Below, piece by piece: positions 1 through 9,588 of a DNA stretch of 20,666 nucleotides (the first letter of the stretch is position 1; every line of letters begins with the position of its first letter). The notes under the pieces were generated by a model. It was not told where the DNA came from. It saw nothing but the letters and a program-made list of their open reading frames with translations, and searched no databases. Position numbers and translations under genes: made by a program. The stretch is from Chromera velia (lineage: Eukaryota; Sar; Chromeraceae), in contig JAHBMJ010001422.1 in NCBI GenBank assembly GCA_018398765.1, positions 2,501 through 23,166 of the forward strand, given 5' to 3'.

Positions 1-130
1 TGAATCAATCAATCAATCAATTAATCAATCAACCAACCAATCAATCAATCGTTGAACCTTGCTTCTCATTTTCATTGCCTGTGCGCATGGTGATGATGAA
101 AGGATGACTTCACGAAACGAACCTCTGCAG
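1..130. repeat. AATC array and probable intron 3' end
   Basis: Positions 3-50 are imperfect (AATC)n. The following 80 nt contain in-frame TGA codons at 91-99 and end in CTCTGCAG, a probable acceptor for the exon at 131. The stretch is read as the end of an intron that starts outside the window. Confidence 0.5.
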
Positions 131-1835
131 ACATAAAGGCCAGAAAGGAGACGGAGGACGCCGCAGCAGATCTTCTGTCCAAAGTTCTCGACGCTCCTGC
201 ATTGTCCTTCTCTTCTTCCTCTTCCTCTTCCTCTTCCTCTTCTTCTTCTTCTTCTCTTTCCGAGAAGCAGAAGGTGACGGGGAAAAGGAAGAGCCTGGAG
301 CTGACGGGAGAGGATGTCGCTGTGTGTCTGAACGCCCTCGGAGGTATGTGACTCTCTCTTAGGGAAGAGGAGAGCTGGACAAGCATGCGGGCAGGCAGAG
401 AGACAGGCAGGCAGGCAGGCAGACAATATGCGATCACGTCTGCGCCCCCCTCTCTCTCTGTGTATGTGTGTGTATGTGTATGTATTGCTCCTGCGTATGT
501 GCATGTGTGCGTATATATGTATGTATGTATGTATGTATTGTACATACGTACCCACTCCCCCCCTCTCTCTGTGTGTGCATGTATATGCGTGACTGTCCGT
601 GTGTGTGCGCGTCCGAGTGGGTGAGTGAGGGATTGTGTGGGCGTGGCAGGTGTGTGTATGCTTGAGTGTTTCTGAGTGTGTTGATTTGTGGATTGCTGCA
701 TGATGTGGGTTCGTTGTTTGTTTGGGTGCAGCCGCGATCTCTGACGACTTTCTTGTGAGGGGTGCTGAGAGGCTCGGGAATGTGAGTGTCTATCTGTCTG
801 TCTGTCTGTTTGTCTGTGTTCCAGCTCCCGCCCCCATCCCGGTCTCTACAGACCAACAACATCAAGACCCACACTCCCAAGAAGGGATGGAGGGGGAGCT
901 CCCATCCCCCATCACACCTGGATCCGCCCCTTCCCTTTTACCCCACAGCGAGCGCGCAAACAATGGGTCCACGTATGACTCACCGTCAGAGCAGGAGTCC
1001 TGAGGAGAGAGAAGAGGTTTTAGAGAAGGTTCAAGGCCCAACTGAGCACCGTCGCTCTTTTGGTATGGGACTTTGGAGAGTTTCGTTACCGCCGAAAGAG
1101 TCCTCCCGCAAGATACGAAGACACAACATCAGAAGAAATCCCCCTCCGCAGGGACGCCCCCCCACCCCCCCACCCCTGTCTAAAGAACATGACGGTGCCG
1201 GTCCCCACGTGCAGTTTTCTTTTTTCGTTTTGTTGTCATTTTTAATTTTTGTTGGTTTTTCTTGCCTTGTTTTCTTTTCTTCTCTTTCTTGTCTTGAGTG
1301 GAAAGCAGCAGAGGAGTAGCGTGTGAAACCAGTGATCACGTGAAAGTCTGTCGGGAGGTGGAGAGGCAAGGGGCGCTTAACTTTCACCTTTCGGGCCCCC
1401 TGCCCACTTTGTCTGAGTTGTCGTGATGTTCCTTTGTCTTTGTTGCTTTCTTTCTTTTTGTCTATTGTGTCCATGAAGAAAAGAAGGGAGAAGAAGAAAC
1501 ATATAGTCTGTCTGTCTGTCTGTCTGTCTGTCTGCCTCTCTGCCTGTCTGTCTGTCTGTCTGTCTCTTTGTTTGTTTGTCTACCTGCCTTTCTGCCTGTC
1601 TGATTTGCCTGCCTGTCTGTACATGGAGAAAAGGTGGCAGAAGAAGAAACATATAGTCTGTCTGTCTAAATGCGATGAAAAGAGAAAAAGGCCTTCAGGC
1701 AAGGCAACAAGAGACGTGCCTGATGCGGGCGGGGCGCCATTCCGGAAACAAAGAATGCCTTCAGGCTCTGATGGGGCGCCAGGAGACGGCACTGTGAGAT
1801 CTCTCTCGTGCGTTCTCTCTGTTGCCTGGAGAACA

Positions 1836-1868
<33 letters not shown>

Positions 1869-3823
1869 GGAAACACACACACTGTCTCTCTCTCTCTTTC
1901 TTACACCCTCAAACACCCACGTGCACCGAGTGTCATTCCCCTGATGTACATGTGTGAAAGCAGGTGACGAATGAACTTTCGCCTGTCGCTGCGGCGACTT
2001 TGTTTGGAACGGTCGCGGTGCGCATTCAGCGTCTTCGTGTTCGGGCGCTGAATGAGGGTGAATGGGGAAGTGGAACTGGAGAGGCTCTTCATCTTCAGAA
2101 GGGCGAAGCATCATCGCAGCGTTCTTCTCCTTTGTCTTCCTCTTCTCTGTCTTCCGCTTCTTCTATCTCATCGTTGGAAGCTCTTCAAAGGCTTTCGTGT
2201 CTTCTGGAAGAAGTCAGTCAGTCAGCTGATGCTGCTCAAACTGAAAAAGAATGTGACCACAAAGAAAGAACAGGAGAGTGAGTGGCATTTGGTTTACGGG
2301 ATATTTCCTTCCCCGTGACAGCTTGCTTGGTTCCTCCCTTCCTTTCGGAGTCATGCTGACCGATCGAATGAGGTTCCATTATGAAACTTCTCTCTCTCTG
2401 TCTTCTGCCGTTTTGATTCTTCCTTTGTCTCGGCGGCATTTCGTTTCTTTTCCTTTCCCCAGTCTTTCCCGATTTCTTCCTTTATTTTTCTTGTTCAGTA
2501 AGAAACAGTGTCATTGGGGACTGATAATGTCCACGTATACGTGTTGACCGAATGTGCGTCGATGTGTGCTCTTTCAAGAAGAAACTATTTTTTTGAAGTC
2601 TTCTCTCTCTCTCAACACGTTTCCTTCGTCTCTGCAGAGATTGGCTGACGGGGCTTCAGAGCTCCTCCACAGAGACGCCGAATTATTTGGCAAAACGGCG
2701 CTGGCAATCTGTGAGTCAGGTGTTGATCGCCTTATCGTTCATTCCGTTCGCCCGCTTGGCTTCCCCTTCGACTCTCTTTTTCCTCTTTTCGCTCCTTGCC
2801 ACCTTTTTTTTTGCTTTTTCTTTTCCTCTCTCTCTCTGTCTCTCTCTCCCTCGCGTCCTTTCTCTCTCTACTATTTTGCTTTCTTGCTTGTTTGAGTTCT
2901 TGACTGCCTTGGAGTGTGTTCTCTTCTCTTCTTTTGCTTGCCTGTCCTGTTCTGATCTTGCCTTCTCTTCCTTTTGCCCGCTCCTCCATCTCAGGAGCAG
3001 GGGAGGGGAGGGGAAGGGAAAAGAGTCTGCATGGAAGGAACCAGATGGATGGAAGGAGAGAATTAAGGGGCAAGTGAGCGAAGGAAGGAAGGAAAGAAGG
3101 AAGGAAGAAAGGAAGGAAGGAAACTGTCGAGATCCGTGCTCCGTGCCGGGGTTGCCTGCCTGCCTGCATGAAGCTTTCCGTCAATGGAAATCGTTTCTCT
3201 CTCACACACTTTTCTGAGCTAAATTAAATGACTGAGGGTGCAAAGAGTCATTCTCACGTGGTTCTTGGTGGGGTTACGAGCCAACACAAAAAAACCTGGC
3301 CTGGAGTTGCCTGCTTGCCTTCCTATCTGCCTGCCTGCCTGTCTTCAGCATATTCCGGCACTTCGCAGAGGACTGTGAGCTCATTCGAGGCCGTCACCAG
3401 GGCGGGCGTTCACTCCAGCACCATCCCTGTCTCAACAGTGGGTCTCTCTCCTTTTTTGTTTTCAGTGGACTTCTGTTTGTTCGTCTTCTGTCCGTGCAGC
3501 GCTTCCTGCCTGCCTGTTTGCTTTCGTCTTGGCCTCTCGGACATGCAGACTATACCTGGGTCCGTGAAGTGAATTGAAGCAGGCTAAGGGCCAGACAGAC
3601 ACCAGTATGGCACACCTCGACATAGCGAGTATTCGCATTTTGCTTGCACATCGTTGAAACCGAAGCTCATGCTGGTGCGAAGTCTTCGATTGGCCTGAGC
3701 CTTCACGGAAAGCTGTGAACCCTTCCTTTGCTGTCTGTCTGTCTGTCTGTCTCTGTCTGTCTGTCTGTCTGTCTGTCTCTGTCTGTCTGTCTGTCTGTCT
3801 CTGTCTGTCTGTCTGTCTGTCTA

Positions 3824-3854
<31 letters not shown>

Positions 3855-4742
3855 GTCTGTCTGTCTGTCTCTGTGTGTGTGTGTGTCTGTCTGTCTGTCT
3901 CTCTGTCTCTGTCTGTCTGTCTGTCTTGCTCTTTTTCTCTTTCTTTCCTTCTACGAAAGACAACGAGAATATGATTGACCCAATGAACAATAAAATGCAT
4001 TACTTGACACTTCGAGGTGAGCTCCTGGCGGTCTATTTCCTGTGAGCATGAAGATAATTGAATAACAGTGACTTCGCGTGGTGTGTCCATATGTTGTATG
4101 ACACCCATAAGAAGATTCACTCGACGGACGCTTCTCCCTGATGGATGGATGGATGGATGGATGGATGGATGGATGGATGCAGTTTTGTGATGCTGTGTGG
4201 GCCCTCTCTGTGATGGGCATCGACTGCGGGGACGTGCTGCAAGGGTTCGCGGTGGACCTCCGCCTCCCTCAAGTCGAGAGAAGGAGGATCCCCTTGTTGG
4301 TTGGTCTCAGAGGCATCGACAGACAGAGAGACTTTTTTTCGTGACCGTCTCTTCTTATCACGTATTCGCAAATGGACAGCTCTCTGTTCAGCTGCAAAGG
4401 GAACAAAAAAGGGTGTTCCTCTCTGTCAGGCTGACTTCGCGAGTCTTGCCTGTCCGGTGTGTGGCCACTGCATCGGTTTGCAGTGCACACACAGATACAC
4501 AGACAGACATATGCAGACACACACAGAGACACACACATACACACGCACGCACGCACGCACGCGCGTACGCACGTGCACACACATGTCCGCCTCTCGATGT
4601 CATACTAGCTGTGTCTCTTCCTGGCTGACTGCCTGCATTCCTGCGTCTGTTTGTTTCCACATTGATGTGCAGGCGTGGGTGATGGCTGCAAACGAATTCG
4701 AGTCGGTGACTTCGTGGTCTCTCCTCATCTCCAGGTACCTGG

Positions 4743-4784
<42 letters not shown>

Positions 4785-4819
4785 CGTCTCTGTCTGTCTG
4801 TCTGTCTGGTCTGTCTGCC

Positions 4820-4851
<32 letters not shown>

Positions 4852-6610
4852 GGTTTGCCTTTTTCTGTCTCTCTCACAGAAAGCTCTTTTGAGTCGATTT
4901 TTATTTTCGTCCATTTCTTTTTTGCTCGCTTTGGCCACCTATCGATGTCCTTTCTGACTTGCCTGCATGGCTTCATCGTCTTGATTGATCGGTCTGCCTC
5001 CCTGTCCGATTGATTTGTTCTTGATCTACCGAATGTTGCAGGGTTCTGTGTGACCCCCCCCGTGTGTGGTTCCTTCTCCAATTTCGTGCACTGATCCGTT
5101 GTTCTTTCTTTGTGACTTTTTTTCGCCTCTCTGCGCATCCAACCATCCTTCCATCCATGCAGGCTTCTCCGCAACCCCGTGCCCCCTTCAGAGATGGATC
5201 AGGCGCTGCTCTATGAAGCGCTCACGGTAAGTCGGTCGGTCTTGGCGTGAGTAAACTGACCTTCCTTTCACCCGTTCGCGCTTCTGCCTTTCGTCTGCGT
5301 TCTTTTTGTTCGTGGGTGGGTGGGGAGGGAGGGAGAGGGAACGGGGGATGCCTCTAGAAGACCGTACGGGTCTGTCTGTGTGGGCGGTGTCCTTCCTTTC
5401 TTGTCCTCGTTTCTTCCTTCCTTTTTTTGTTGGGTGGTTGTGCTTCAATCTTATTGTGCTGTAGGCCAAAACACCTGGGAGAAAGGCAGAATGAATCAAT
5501 CAATGAATCGCTGTGGTGAGTCGGTTTGTCTGTGTGTCTTTCTGCCTGTCGTTCTGTCTCTGTGTGTGTGTGTGTGTGTGTGTCAGAGAGAGAGAGGAAG
5601 AGAGGGAGTCCCGACTGTGCACTCACTCACTCGTTCTGCTTGCAGGCTGCCAGGGTGTCTGAATGTCACAAGCCGCCCTCGTCCCCCTCTAGTCCCATTG
5701 GAAAGGCAGAGCGGCTCTTCCTGCAGAGCCTGAAGCCTGCGTGGCAGAGGAGAACTCTGACGCCTTCGCCTTCCTCCTCCGGGGAGGGCGGACACTCAGG
5801 GCGGAGTCTGAGTGAGAGCCTGCAGTTGCACCAGGCCCTCCTCAGGCACTATCCTGACGCAGTAGCTGGTCGGTTGGTCGGTTGGTTGGTTGTCAAAAGT
5901 GGATGGGGGGATGGCGGAGGGAGAGAGAGAGACAACACATGCAGAGAGGATGGGCACATGAGAAAAAGGAAAGGAAAATGCAGAGGCGTGCGTGTCCATC
6001 CCTAGATGCATATCGACAGATCGATAGATCACTCACTCTCTTCCTCTGGGCTTCATTCAACTTTTGCACGGTCCGCTTGTTCTCTCTAGAAGTCTTACAT
6101 GAACTTCCCTCCCATCTGAGCTTCCCTCGGTATTTGTTTCTTTTCTTCGTCTTCGTGGCTTCTCTCCCACGGCCACAGTAAATGCGTGCATAGTACGCGT
6201 ATGCAAACGCATTTGTGTACCTGTGCGGGTGTGTGGATGTATTGAGCGGTCATGCAGGAGAAATGGACAGCGCCGATCTGTACGTGAAGCCGCTGTTCAT
6301 TCCCTCCAAGCAGCTCATCGTCGATCCACTCTCGGAACCGGTGGTGCATCCGGTCAGCGGGCGGGCGGGCGGGTGGTTGGGCGGTTTTCGTTTTTCCACC
6401 TTTCGCTCTCTCTCGGTGTGTGTATATACACACACACACACACATATATGTGTGTGTGGGTGTGTTGACGTTATGAATGAAAAACGCTGCCACCAAAGAA
6501 GCAAGACAGAAGTCGATTTTATGGTCTGCCAGAGAGGGAATGCAGCAGAGGAAGCCGTACTGGGCATGGACAGAAGAAGATTCTTGTTGCACTGGTGAAG
6601 AGTCGCTTTC

Positions 6611-6642
<32 letters not shown>

Positions 6643-6667
6643 TCCTTCTTTCTTTTCTTTCTTTCTT

Positions 6668-6698
<31 letters not shown>

Positions 6699-7404
6699 GT
6701 GGCGCCTGACGGTGATTGGTGATTTCGATCGAATGGTTTAAGACAGGCGGGCAAGCAGGCAACCAGGCAGGAAAACCGAGTCATGCAGAGCAACCCCACA
6801 CATGCAACGAATTGACCAACGAACGAACGAACGAACGAACCAATTGACGAGCGCATGTCTGCAGGCCTCTCGACAACTCCACGGCTCGGTCAGGCTGCGC
6901 CACCGCAGTTGGGAGTGGATGGGGTATGCCGTGCTGCCGGTGACTGAGGCCTCTCTACTGAGAGACGTCAGAGGGCCCGGGGGAACCGCGGGAAGACCTG
7001 CGTCATCCTCAGGAAATGCCGTGGAAGGGGAAGGGGAATGGGTCGATGTGGACGCCATTGCAGGTGTTCTGAAGAGAGAGGTCGAGAGGGTTTATGCGAT
7101 GGCGAGGGCTCACAGAGAATCTTTGGGGCATGGGGGCAGCAGTAGTGCTGTCAGGAAACGGCCAAGAAGCAAAAACTTGACGGGGGACGGAGACCACCAA
7201 CAGACTCATCAGGGTGGGGGGAGAAAGAGAGGAGGTCAGGGAAGACCGTCGCAGGAGCTACAAAGAAGTCGCGCGACGAAGGCTAGTACAGAGGTCCCTA
7301 CCTCTTTCTCTTCTACAGACCTTGTACGCCCGTCGCAAGCAAAAGCTAAAAAGCCTGTTTTGTCTTCCACAGGTCTTGTCAAACCTTCACAAAGCCTTGC
7401 GTAA
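131..7404 (+). CDS. Multi-exon RAP-domain-like (FASTK/RAP type) protein, 5' end outside window
   Basis: Exons by splice sites and phase: 131-343, 732-781, 1964-2212, 2638-2710, 3349-3437, 4183-4299, 4673-4734, 5163-5226, 5646-5868, 6258-6352, 6865-7404 (stop TAA). Phases are consistent throughout, giving about 590 visible residues; no ATG lies in the first exon, so the gene begins further left. The visible part starts with a 15-serine run, then helix-rich segments ([39 protein letters not shown]) resembling the helical repeats of FASTK/RAP proteins. Near the end, [13 protein letters not shown] joined to [21 protein letters not shown] fits the RAP pattern (acidic strand, conserved His, G-x-x-x-L-R-x-R, G-Y-x-V). 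The tail is basic and low-complexity and carries [10 protein letters not shown] and [13 protein letters not shown] proteins of alveolates usually act on mitochondrial or plastid RNA; targeting cannot be judged without the N terminus. Least certain points: the first acceptor, the 2212 and 5868 donors (chosen by phase), and the RAP call. Confidence 0.6.
206..260 (+). repeat. Coding TCT/TCC microsatellite (polyserine)
   Basis: A run of TCT and TCC codons inside the first visible exon of the RAP-like gene encodes 15 consecutive serines. It is one of the few microsatellites in the window that lies inside coding sequence and keeps the frame. Confidence 0.8.
344..731 (+). repeat. Intron of RAP-like gene with GGCA and TG/TATG arrays
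   Basis: The intron opens with GTATGT and ends GGTGCAG. It contains (GGCA)n at about 386-424 and a TG/TATG-rich tract at about 449-660. Open frames on both strands here translate to Cys/Val or Tyr/Thr/His runs and are repeat artefacts. Confidence 0.75.
1471..1517 (+). repeat. Dispersed 47-nt repeat, copy 1
   Basis: Identical at 42 of 47 positions to 1621-1667, exactly 150 bp downstream. Its 38-nt part 1475-1512 matches 15029-15066 at 35 of 38 positions. The core is GAAGAAGAAACATATAGTC followed by TCTG units. Confidence 0.85.
1621..1667 (+). repeat. Dispersed 47-nt repeat, copy 2
   Basis: Second copy of the sequence at 1471-1517, same strand and same intron, again running into TCTG units. 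Five mismatches are visible between the two. Confidence 0.85.
2213..2637 (+). other. Intron of RAP-like gene
   Basis: Donor GTCAGT is the first unit of a short GTCA array (2213-2224); acceptor TCTCTGCAG. A second possible donor at 2278 (GTGAGT) would leave the wrong phase for the preferred reading of the next exon. No other structure was seen. Confidence 0.55.
2711..3348 (+). repeat. Intron with CT-rich tract then GGAA purine tract
   Basis: Donor GTGAGT, acceptor GTCTTCAG. A pyrimidine-rich stretch at about 2800-2980 is followed by a purine-rich GGAA/GAAG stretch at about 3000-3122. No convincing exon was seen. Confidence 0.6.
3728..3926 (+). repeat. Longest TCTG array in the window
   Basis: About 200 nt of (TCTG)n with a few CTCTG and TG interruptions, inside the intron 3438-4182. 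Open frames in it on both strands are repeat artefacts. Confidence 0.95.
4141..4179 (+). repeat. ATGG array abutting a splice acceptor
   Basis: About ten (ATGG) units end three bases before the acceptor AG at 4181-4182, where a pyrimidine tract would normally sit. The exon beginning at 4183 encodes [14 protein letters not shown]. Confidence 0.85.
4300..4672 (+). repeat. Intron with CA/GCAC array
   Basis: Donor GTTGGT, acceptor GATGTGCAG. Positions about 4484-4584 are CA/GACA/GCAC-rich. Confidence 0.7.
4735..5162 (+). repeat. Intron with (TC)n(TCTG)n
   Basis: Donor GTACCT, one of the few not fitting GTNNGT; acceptor CCATGCAG. Positions about 4745-4782 are (TC)n and about 4790-4852 are mostly TCTG. 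Confidence 0.75.
5227..5645 (+). repeat. Intron with (TG)n(AG)n
   Basis: Donor GTAAGT runs directly into GTCGGTCGGTC; acceptor GCTTGCAG. A (TG)n(AG)n block lies at about 5562-5597. Confidence 0.7.
5869..6257 (+). repeat. Intron opening with GTCGGTTG units
   Basis: The donor GTCGGT begins a GGTT/GGTC array (5869-5893); the acceptor is GTCATGCAG. The donor was chosen because it alone gives the phase required by the next exon; GTAGCT at 5862 does not. Confidence 0.55.
6353..6864 (+). repeat. Intron with GGGC, TG/CA and CTTT arrays
   Basis: Donor GTCAGC runs into (GGGC)n; the acceptor is GTCTGCAG. It contains TG/TA/CA at about 6415-6465 and a CTTT then CT tract at about 6605-6700. The RAP-like pattern is continuous across it, which argues against an extra exon at 6470-6600. 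Confidence 0.65.
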
Positions 7405-8192
7405 AGTATACAGAATAACTTGGCTGGCCTCACAAAATTTATTATTCAATATTTTTAAAAAAATGTTATATACTTTCTGATATTACTTTCATACGTTTGA
7501 AATCATAAGATGTCTTCAAATTAATTTAGTTTTAGACGAACTTACGGCGCAAAGTTATCGAAACGACACGCTACTTAGGCTACGAGCTCTTGGTAGTTAC
7601 GATGGTCTGGTAACGGGCCTAGCAACGGGTAGCCATGATTGATTCATTGATTGATTGATAGGTTCCGCACTAGGCCTTCCCGCTATGTCAATCTGTTGCC
7701 AGAGCTAGCAGGGTGGCCATCGTCATATATACCATTATGATCTAGCTTATAATATTCTCCGCGGGGCTTCACTGCCGCTTCAGTCGTAAAAGCTAGTATA
7801 AAAGTCTTGGTACAGACAGCGCTCACTAATTTCAGTTTGAATGATATCGCGTAGTAGATCTGATAATAGATTGCGTACTATATTATATCGCATGGCCACT
7901 TTTTTATGATAAAAAATGCCTAGATATGCTAGTATATATGGGATTGCCACTCAAAATCAGAAATTATTTTATAATTTAATTGATCTAGAATTTGATATAA
8001 GGCCATAGTGCCACTCAAAAATTTAATCTTGAAAAATGTTTCCACGAGCAGCTCAGAGTAGCTTGAATTGTCGGGGTGAAACATTTGCTTTCACCTTTCA
8101 ATTAAGTCGCAGAATCTGGTGCAGAAACTCTGGATCTAGCTGTTTGCCGCATGCATACTGAGAGGCAGCCTAAAGAGGCATGCAGCAAAGGG
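7405..8192. other. AT-rich convergent intergenic region
   Basis: Tail-to-tail interval between the RAP-like gene and the lipase. It is visibly AT-rich and nearly free of the microsatellites that fill the introns. It holds an ATTG array plus a conserved segment (7645-7678) and two copies of GCCACTCAAAA at about 7950 and 8010. No gene was recognised. Confidence 0.7.
7645..7678 (+). repeat. Dispersed repeat shared with 18718-18762 (inverted)
   Basis: An ATTG array followed by ATAGGTTCCGCACTAGGCC. The reverse complement is found at 18718-18762, interrupted there by about 20 nt with an internal AGTGCGG duplication. Confidence 0.75.
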
Positions 8193-9083
8193 TCACACAA
8201 CTGTAAATTCATAGTACGTCAGCACTTGATGGAGCGCGTCGTATGCTTTTTGAGAAGGATCCTTGCCCTTTCCAAAGAGAGAAGAAGTCAAATTCGAAAA
8301 AGTCATTAACCCAACAGACTTCTTTTCCGACTGCTCAGCGGCTTTCTGTTTCAGTAGGTCTTTCTCGCCCCCGGTTGCAGCGCCCAAGTCCCCCCCTTCC
8401 CGCAAAAGATACAGAGAAGGGTGATGGTCGAATCCCTTCTCGAAGTTTGGAGTCAGGCCAACAGGGTCAATAAGCAAGTCGTCTCCCTCAGCCTTCACTG
8501 CCAGAATGTTTTTGGAGTCTCCATTTAAGTGGGTCCCGAACCACTCAGAAAACTTTGCGTTACCTGGCTTGGCGTTCCCGAACGCAATCACGGTCACGTC
8601 AGACAGGCACCCTTCGTTCTCTATCAGCTCATATGCCACCAGATTCGACAGAGCCCCTCCCATAGAAAATCCAGTCAGGACAATGTCCCGATTTCCGTGT
8701 TCCTTCAGCCTTTTCACAACCACCTCGTTCTTTACGATTTCTTTCGCAAATCCCAACAGAGAGGCGTTGCGGTTGTCTTCAATTCCTTCCGACCCAAACT
8801 TCAGACCAGAAAAAACGAATTCAAGAGGCCCACGAGGGTTGAAATACGGGAACACGAGGAATAGACGGCCGCCCCCTGCACCTGCGGGCTCTTCTTCTCT
8901 GAGCAGCAGACAAACGAGGTTGGATCCGAAGTCTACCTTGTCCAGCAACGAAAACTTGAGGGTCACCACCGAGCCCACGTCTTTTGAGCTGCGGGTGAAT
9001 GAGAAAGTCTCCCCGAGCTTCTGCCTGGCCAAGAGGCCAATCAGACGCATACACGTCACCGCGATTTCAGGGACCGGCGGCAT
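8193..9083 (-). CDS. Class 3 (Fungal_lipase-type) alpha/beta-hydrolase, intronless
   Basis: A 296-aa open frame without introns. The start is the ATG at 9081-9083; the frame extends 13 codons upstream to a TAA but has no other ATG. The nucleophile elbow is G-F-S-M-G-G, with Ser140 as nucleophile, in VLTGFSMGGALSNLVAYEL. It is followed by VTVIAFGNAKPGNAKF, the counterpart of the lipase 3 F-G-x-P-x-x-G-N strand. GDDLLIDPVG (Asp201/202 or Asp206) and HHPSLYLL (His220/221) are the likely Asp and His of the triad. The usual R-G-T oxyanion-hole segment is not visible; LEFVFSGL stands in its place. No signal peptide is apparent, so it is probably intracellular, acting on acylglycerols or other lipid esters; the substrate cannot be read from sequence. 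It is divergent to LCMT1 and convergent with the RAP-like gene. An upstream 5' exon is possible. Confidence 0.82.
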   Translation of the reverse strand: MPPVPEIAVTCMRLIGLLARQKLGETFSFTRSSKDVGSVVTLKFSLLDKVDFGSNLVCLLLREEEPAGAGGGRLFLVFPYFNPRGPLEFVFSGLKFGSEGIEDNRNASLLGFAKEIVKNEVVVKRLKEHGNRDIVLTGFSMGGALSNLVAYELIENEGCLSDVTVIAFGNAKPGNAKFSEWFGTHLNGDSKNILAVKAEGDDLLIDPVGLTPNFEKGFDHHPSLYLLREGGDLGAATGGEKDLLKQKAAEQSEKKSVGLMTFSNLTSSLFGKGKDPSQKAYDALHQVLTYYEFTVV

Positions 9084-9310
9084 GCTTCTTATTTCGTCGT
9101 CTTGGACGGATCTGTTGGTCAAATCTTAATTCTGACAGGAGAGCTCTTCACTTGTCGAAGCGATTCAAAGGTTCGTACCTTGACATTAATATCCCAGCCT
9201 GGGCCTGTTGGCGCAGCTCCAGCTCGTGTCAATGATTCAAGGAATCGAAGGTCATTGAAAGATGTGTGTAACGTACGTACGTGCGAACGTGTGGATTCAA
9301 GGGCGGATGA

Positions 9311-9379
9311 ATCGGCTTTTCGTAACTAATAGCCGATTTTTGGATTATGTTCGGCTGCATGTCGCGCGCAATGCGCGCG
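9311..9379. other. Cluster of overlapping inverted repeats
   Basis: ATCGGCT at 9311-9317 pairs with AGCCGAT at 9331-9337. AGCCGA at 9331-9336 can instead pair with TCGGCT at 9351-9356. CGCGCGCA at 9363-9370 pairs with TGCGCGCG at 9372-9379 across one base. Confidence 0.7.
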
Positions 9380-9550
9380 AGAAGTTAGTTCAGCCGTCTC
9401 CGGCCTTCTCTTCTTCGATCGGTCCGCGATCGATCAGTGTCTCTTTTTGCTCGAAGCCACCCCCCCATATCGAGATCGAAGATGATCGAAGGGATTCATG
9501 GTGTTTCATCGATCTGTGCAGATTCCAGACAGATATTCTAACCAACTGTG

Positions 9551-9588
9551 ACAGACAGACAGACAGACAGACGGACGGACGGACGGAC
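9551..9588 (+). repeat. GACA/GGAC tetranucleotide array
   Basis: Imperfect (GACA)n then (GGAC)n upstream of LCMT1. It is the CAGA orientation, opposite to most TCTG arrays in the plus-strand introns. Confidence 0.85.

Larger units (their letters stand above)
782..1963 (+). repeat. Large intron with TCTG arrays, a 150-bp spaced duplication and CA/GA tracts
   Basis: Donor GTGAGT, acceptor AAAGCAG. It holds TCTG tracts at about 790-820 and 1507-1580, a (CA)n(GA)n...(CT)n block at about 1833-1897, and two copies of a 47-nt sequence (1471-1517, 1621-1667). The flanking exons join in phase 0 without any exon from here, although 830-1075 has an open frame of non-repetitive sequence. Confidence 0.7.

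Noticed and set aside
786-1319. Open frame of about 177 codons in the second RAP-like intron
   Set aside because: Its best splice options give a phase that does not fit the flanking exons, which join directly in phase 0; the product is Pro/Arg low-complexity. An extra exon cannot be fully excluded.
3703-4120. Long open frames on both strands rich in Cys/Leu/Ser/Val or Thr/Asp/Arg/Gln
   Set aside because: They are translations of (TCTG)n, which has no stop codons in any frame; the same applies to open frames at 1434-1660, 4675-4940, 10206-10640, 13899-14310 and 14400-15050.
6470-6600. Non-repetitive open stretch inside the last RAP-like intron
   Set aside because: The RAP-like pattern is continuous when 6352 is joined to 6865; inserting this segment would break it.
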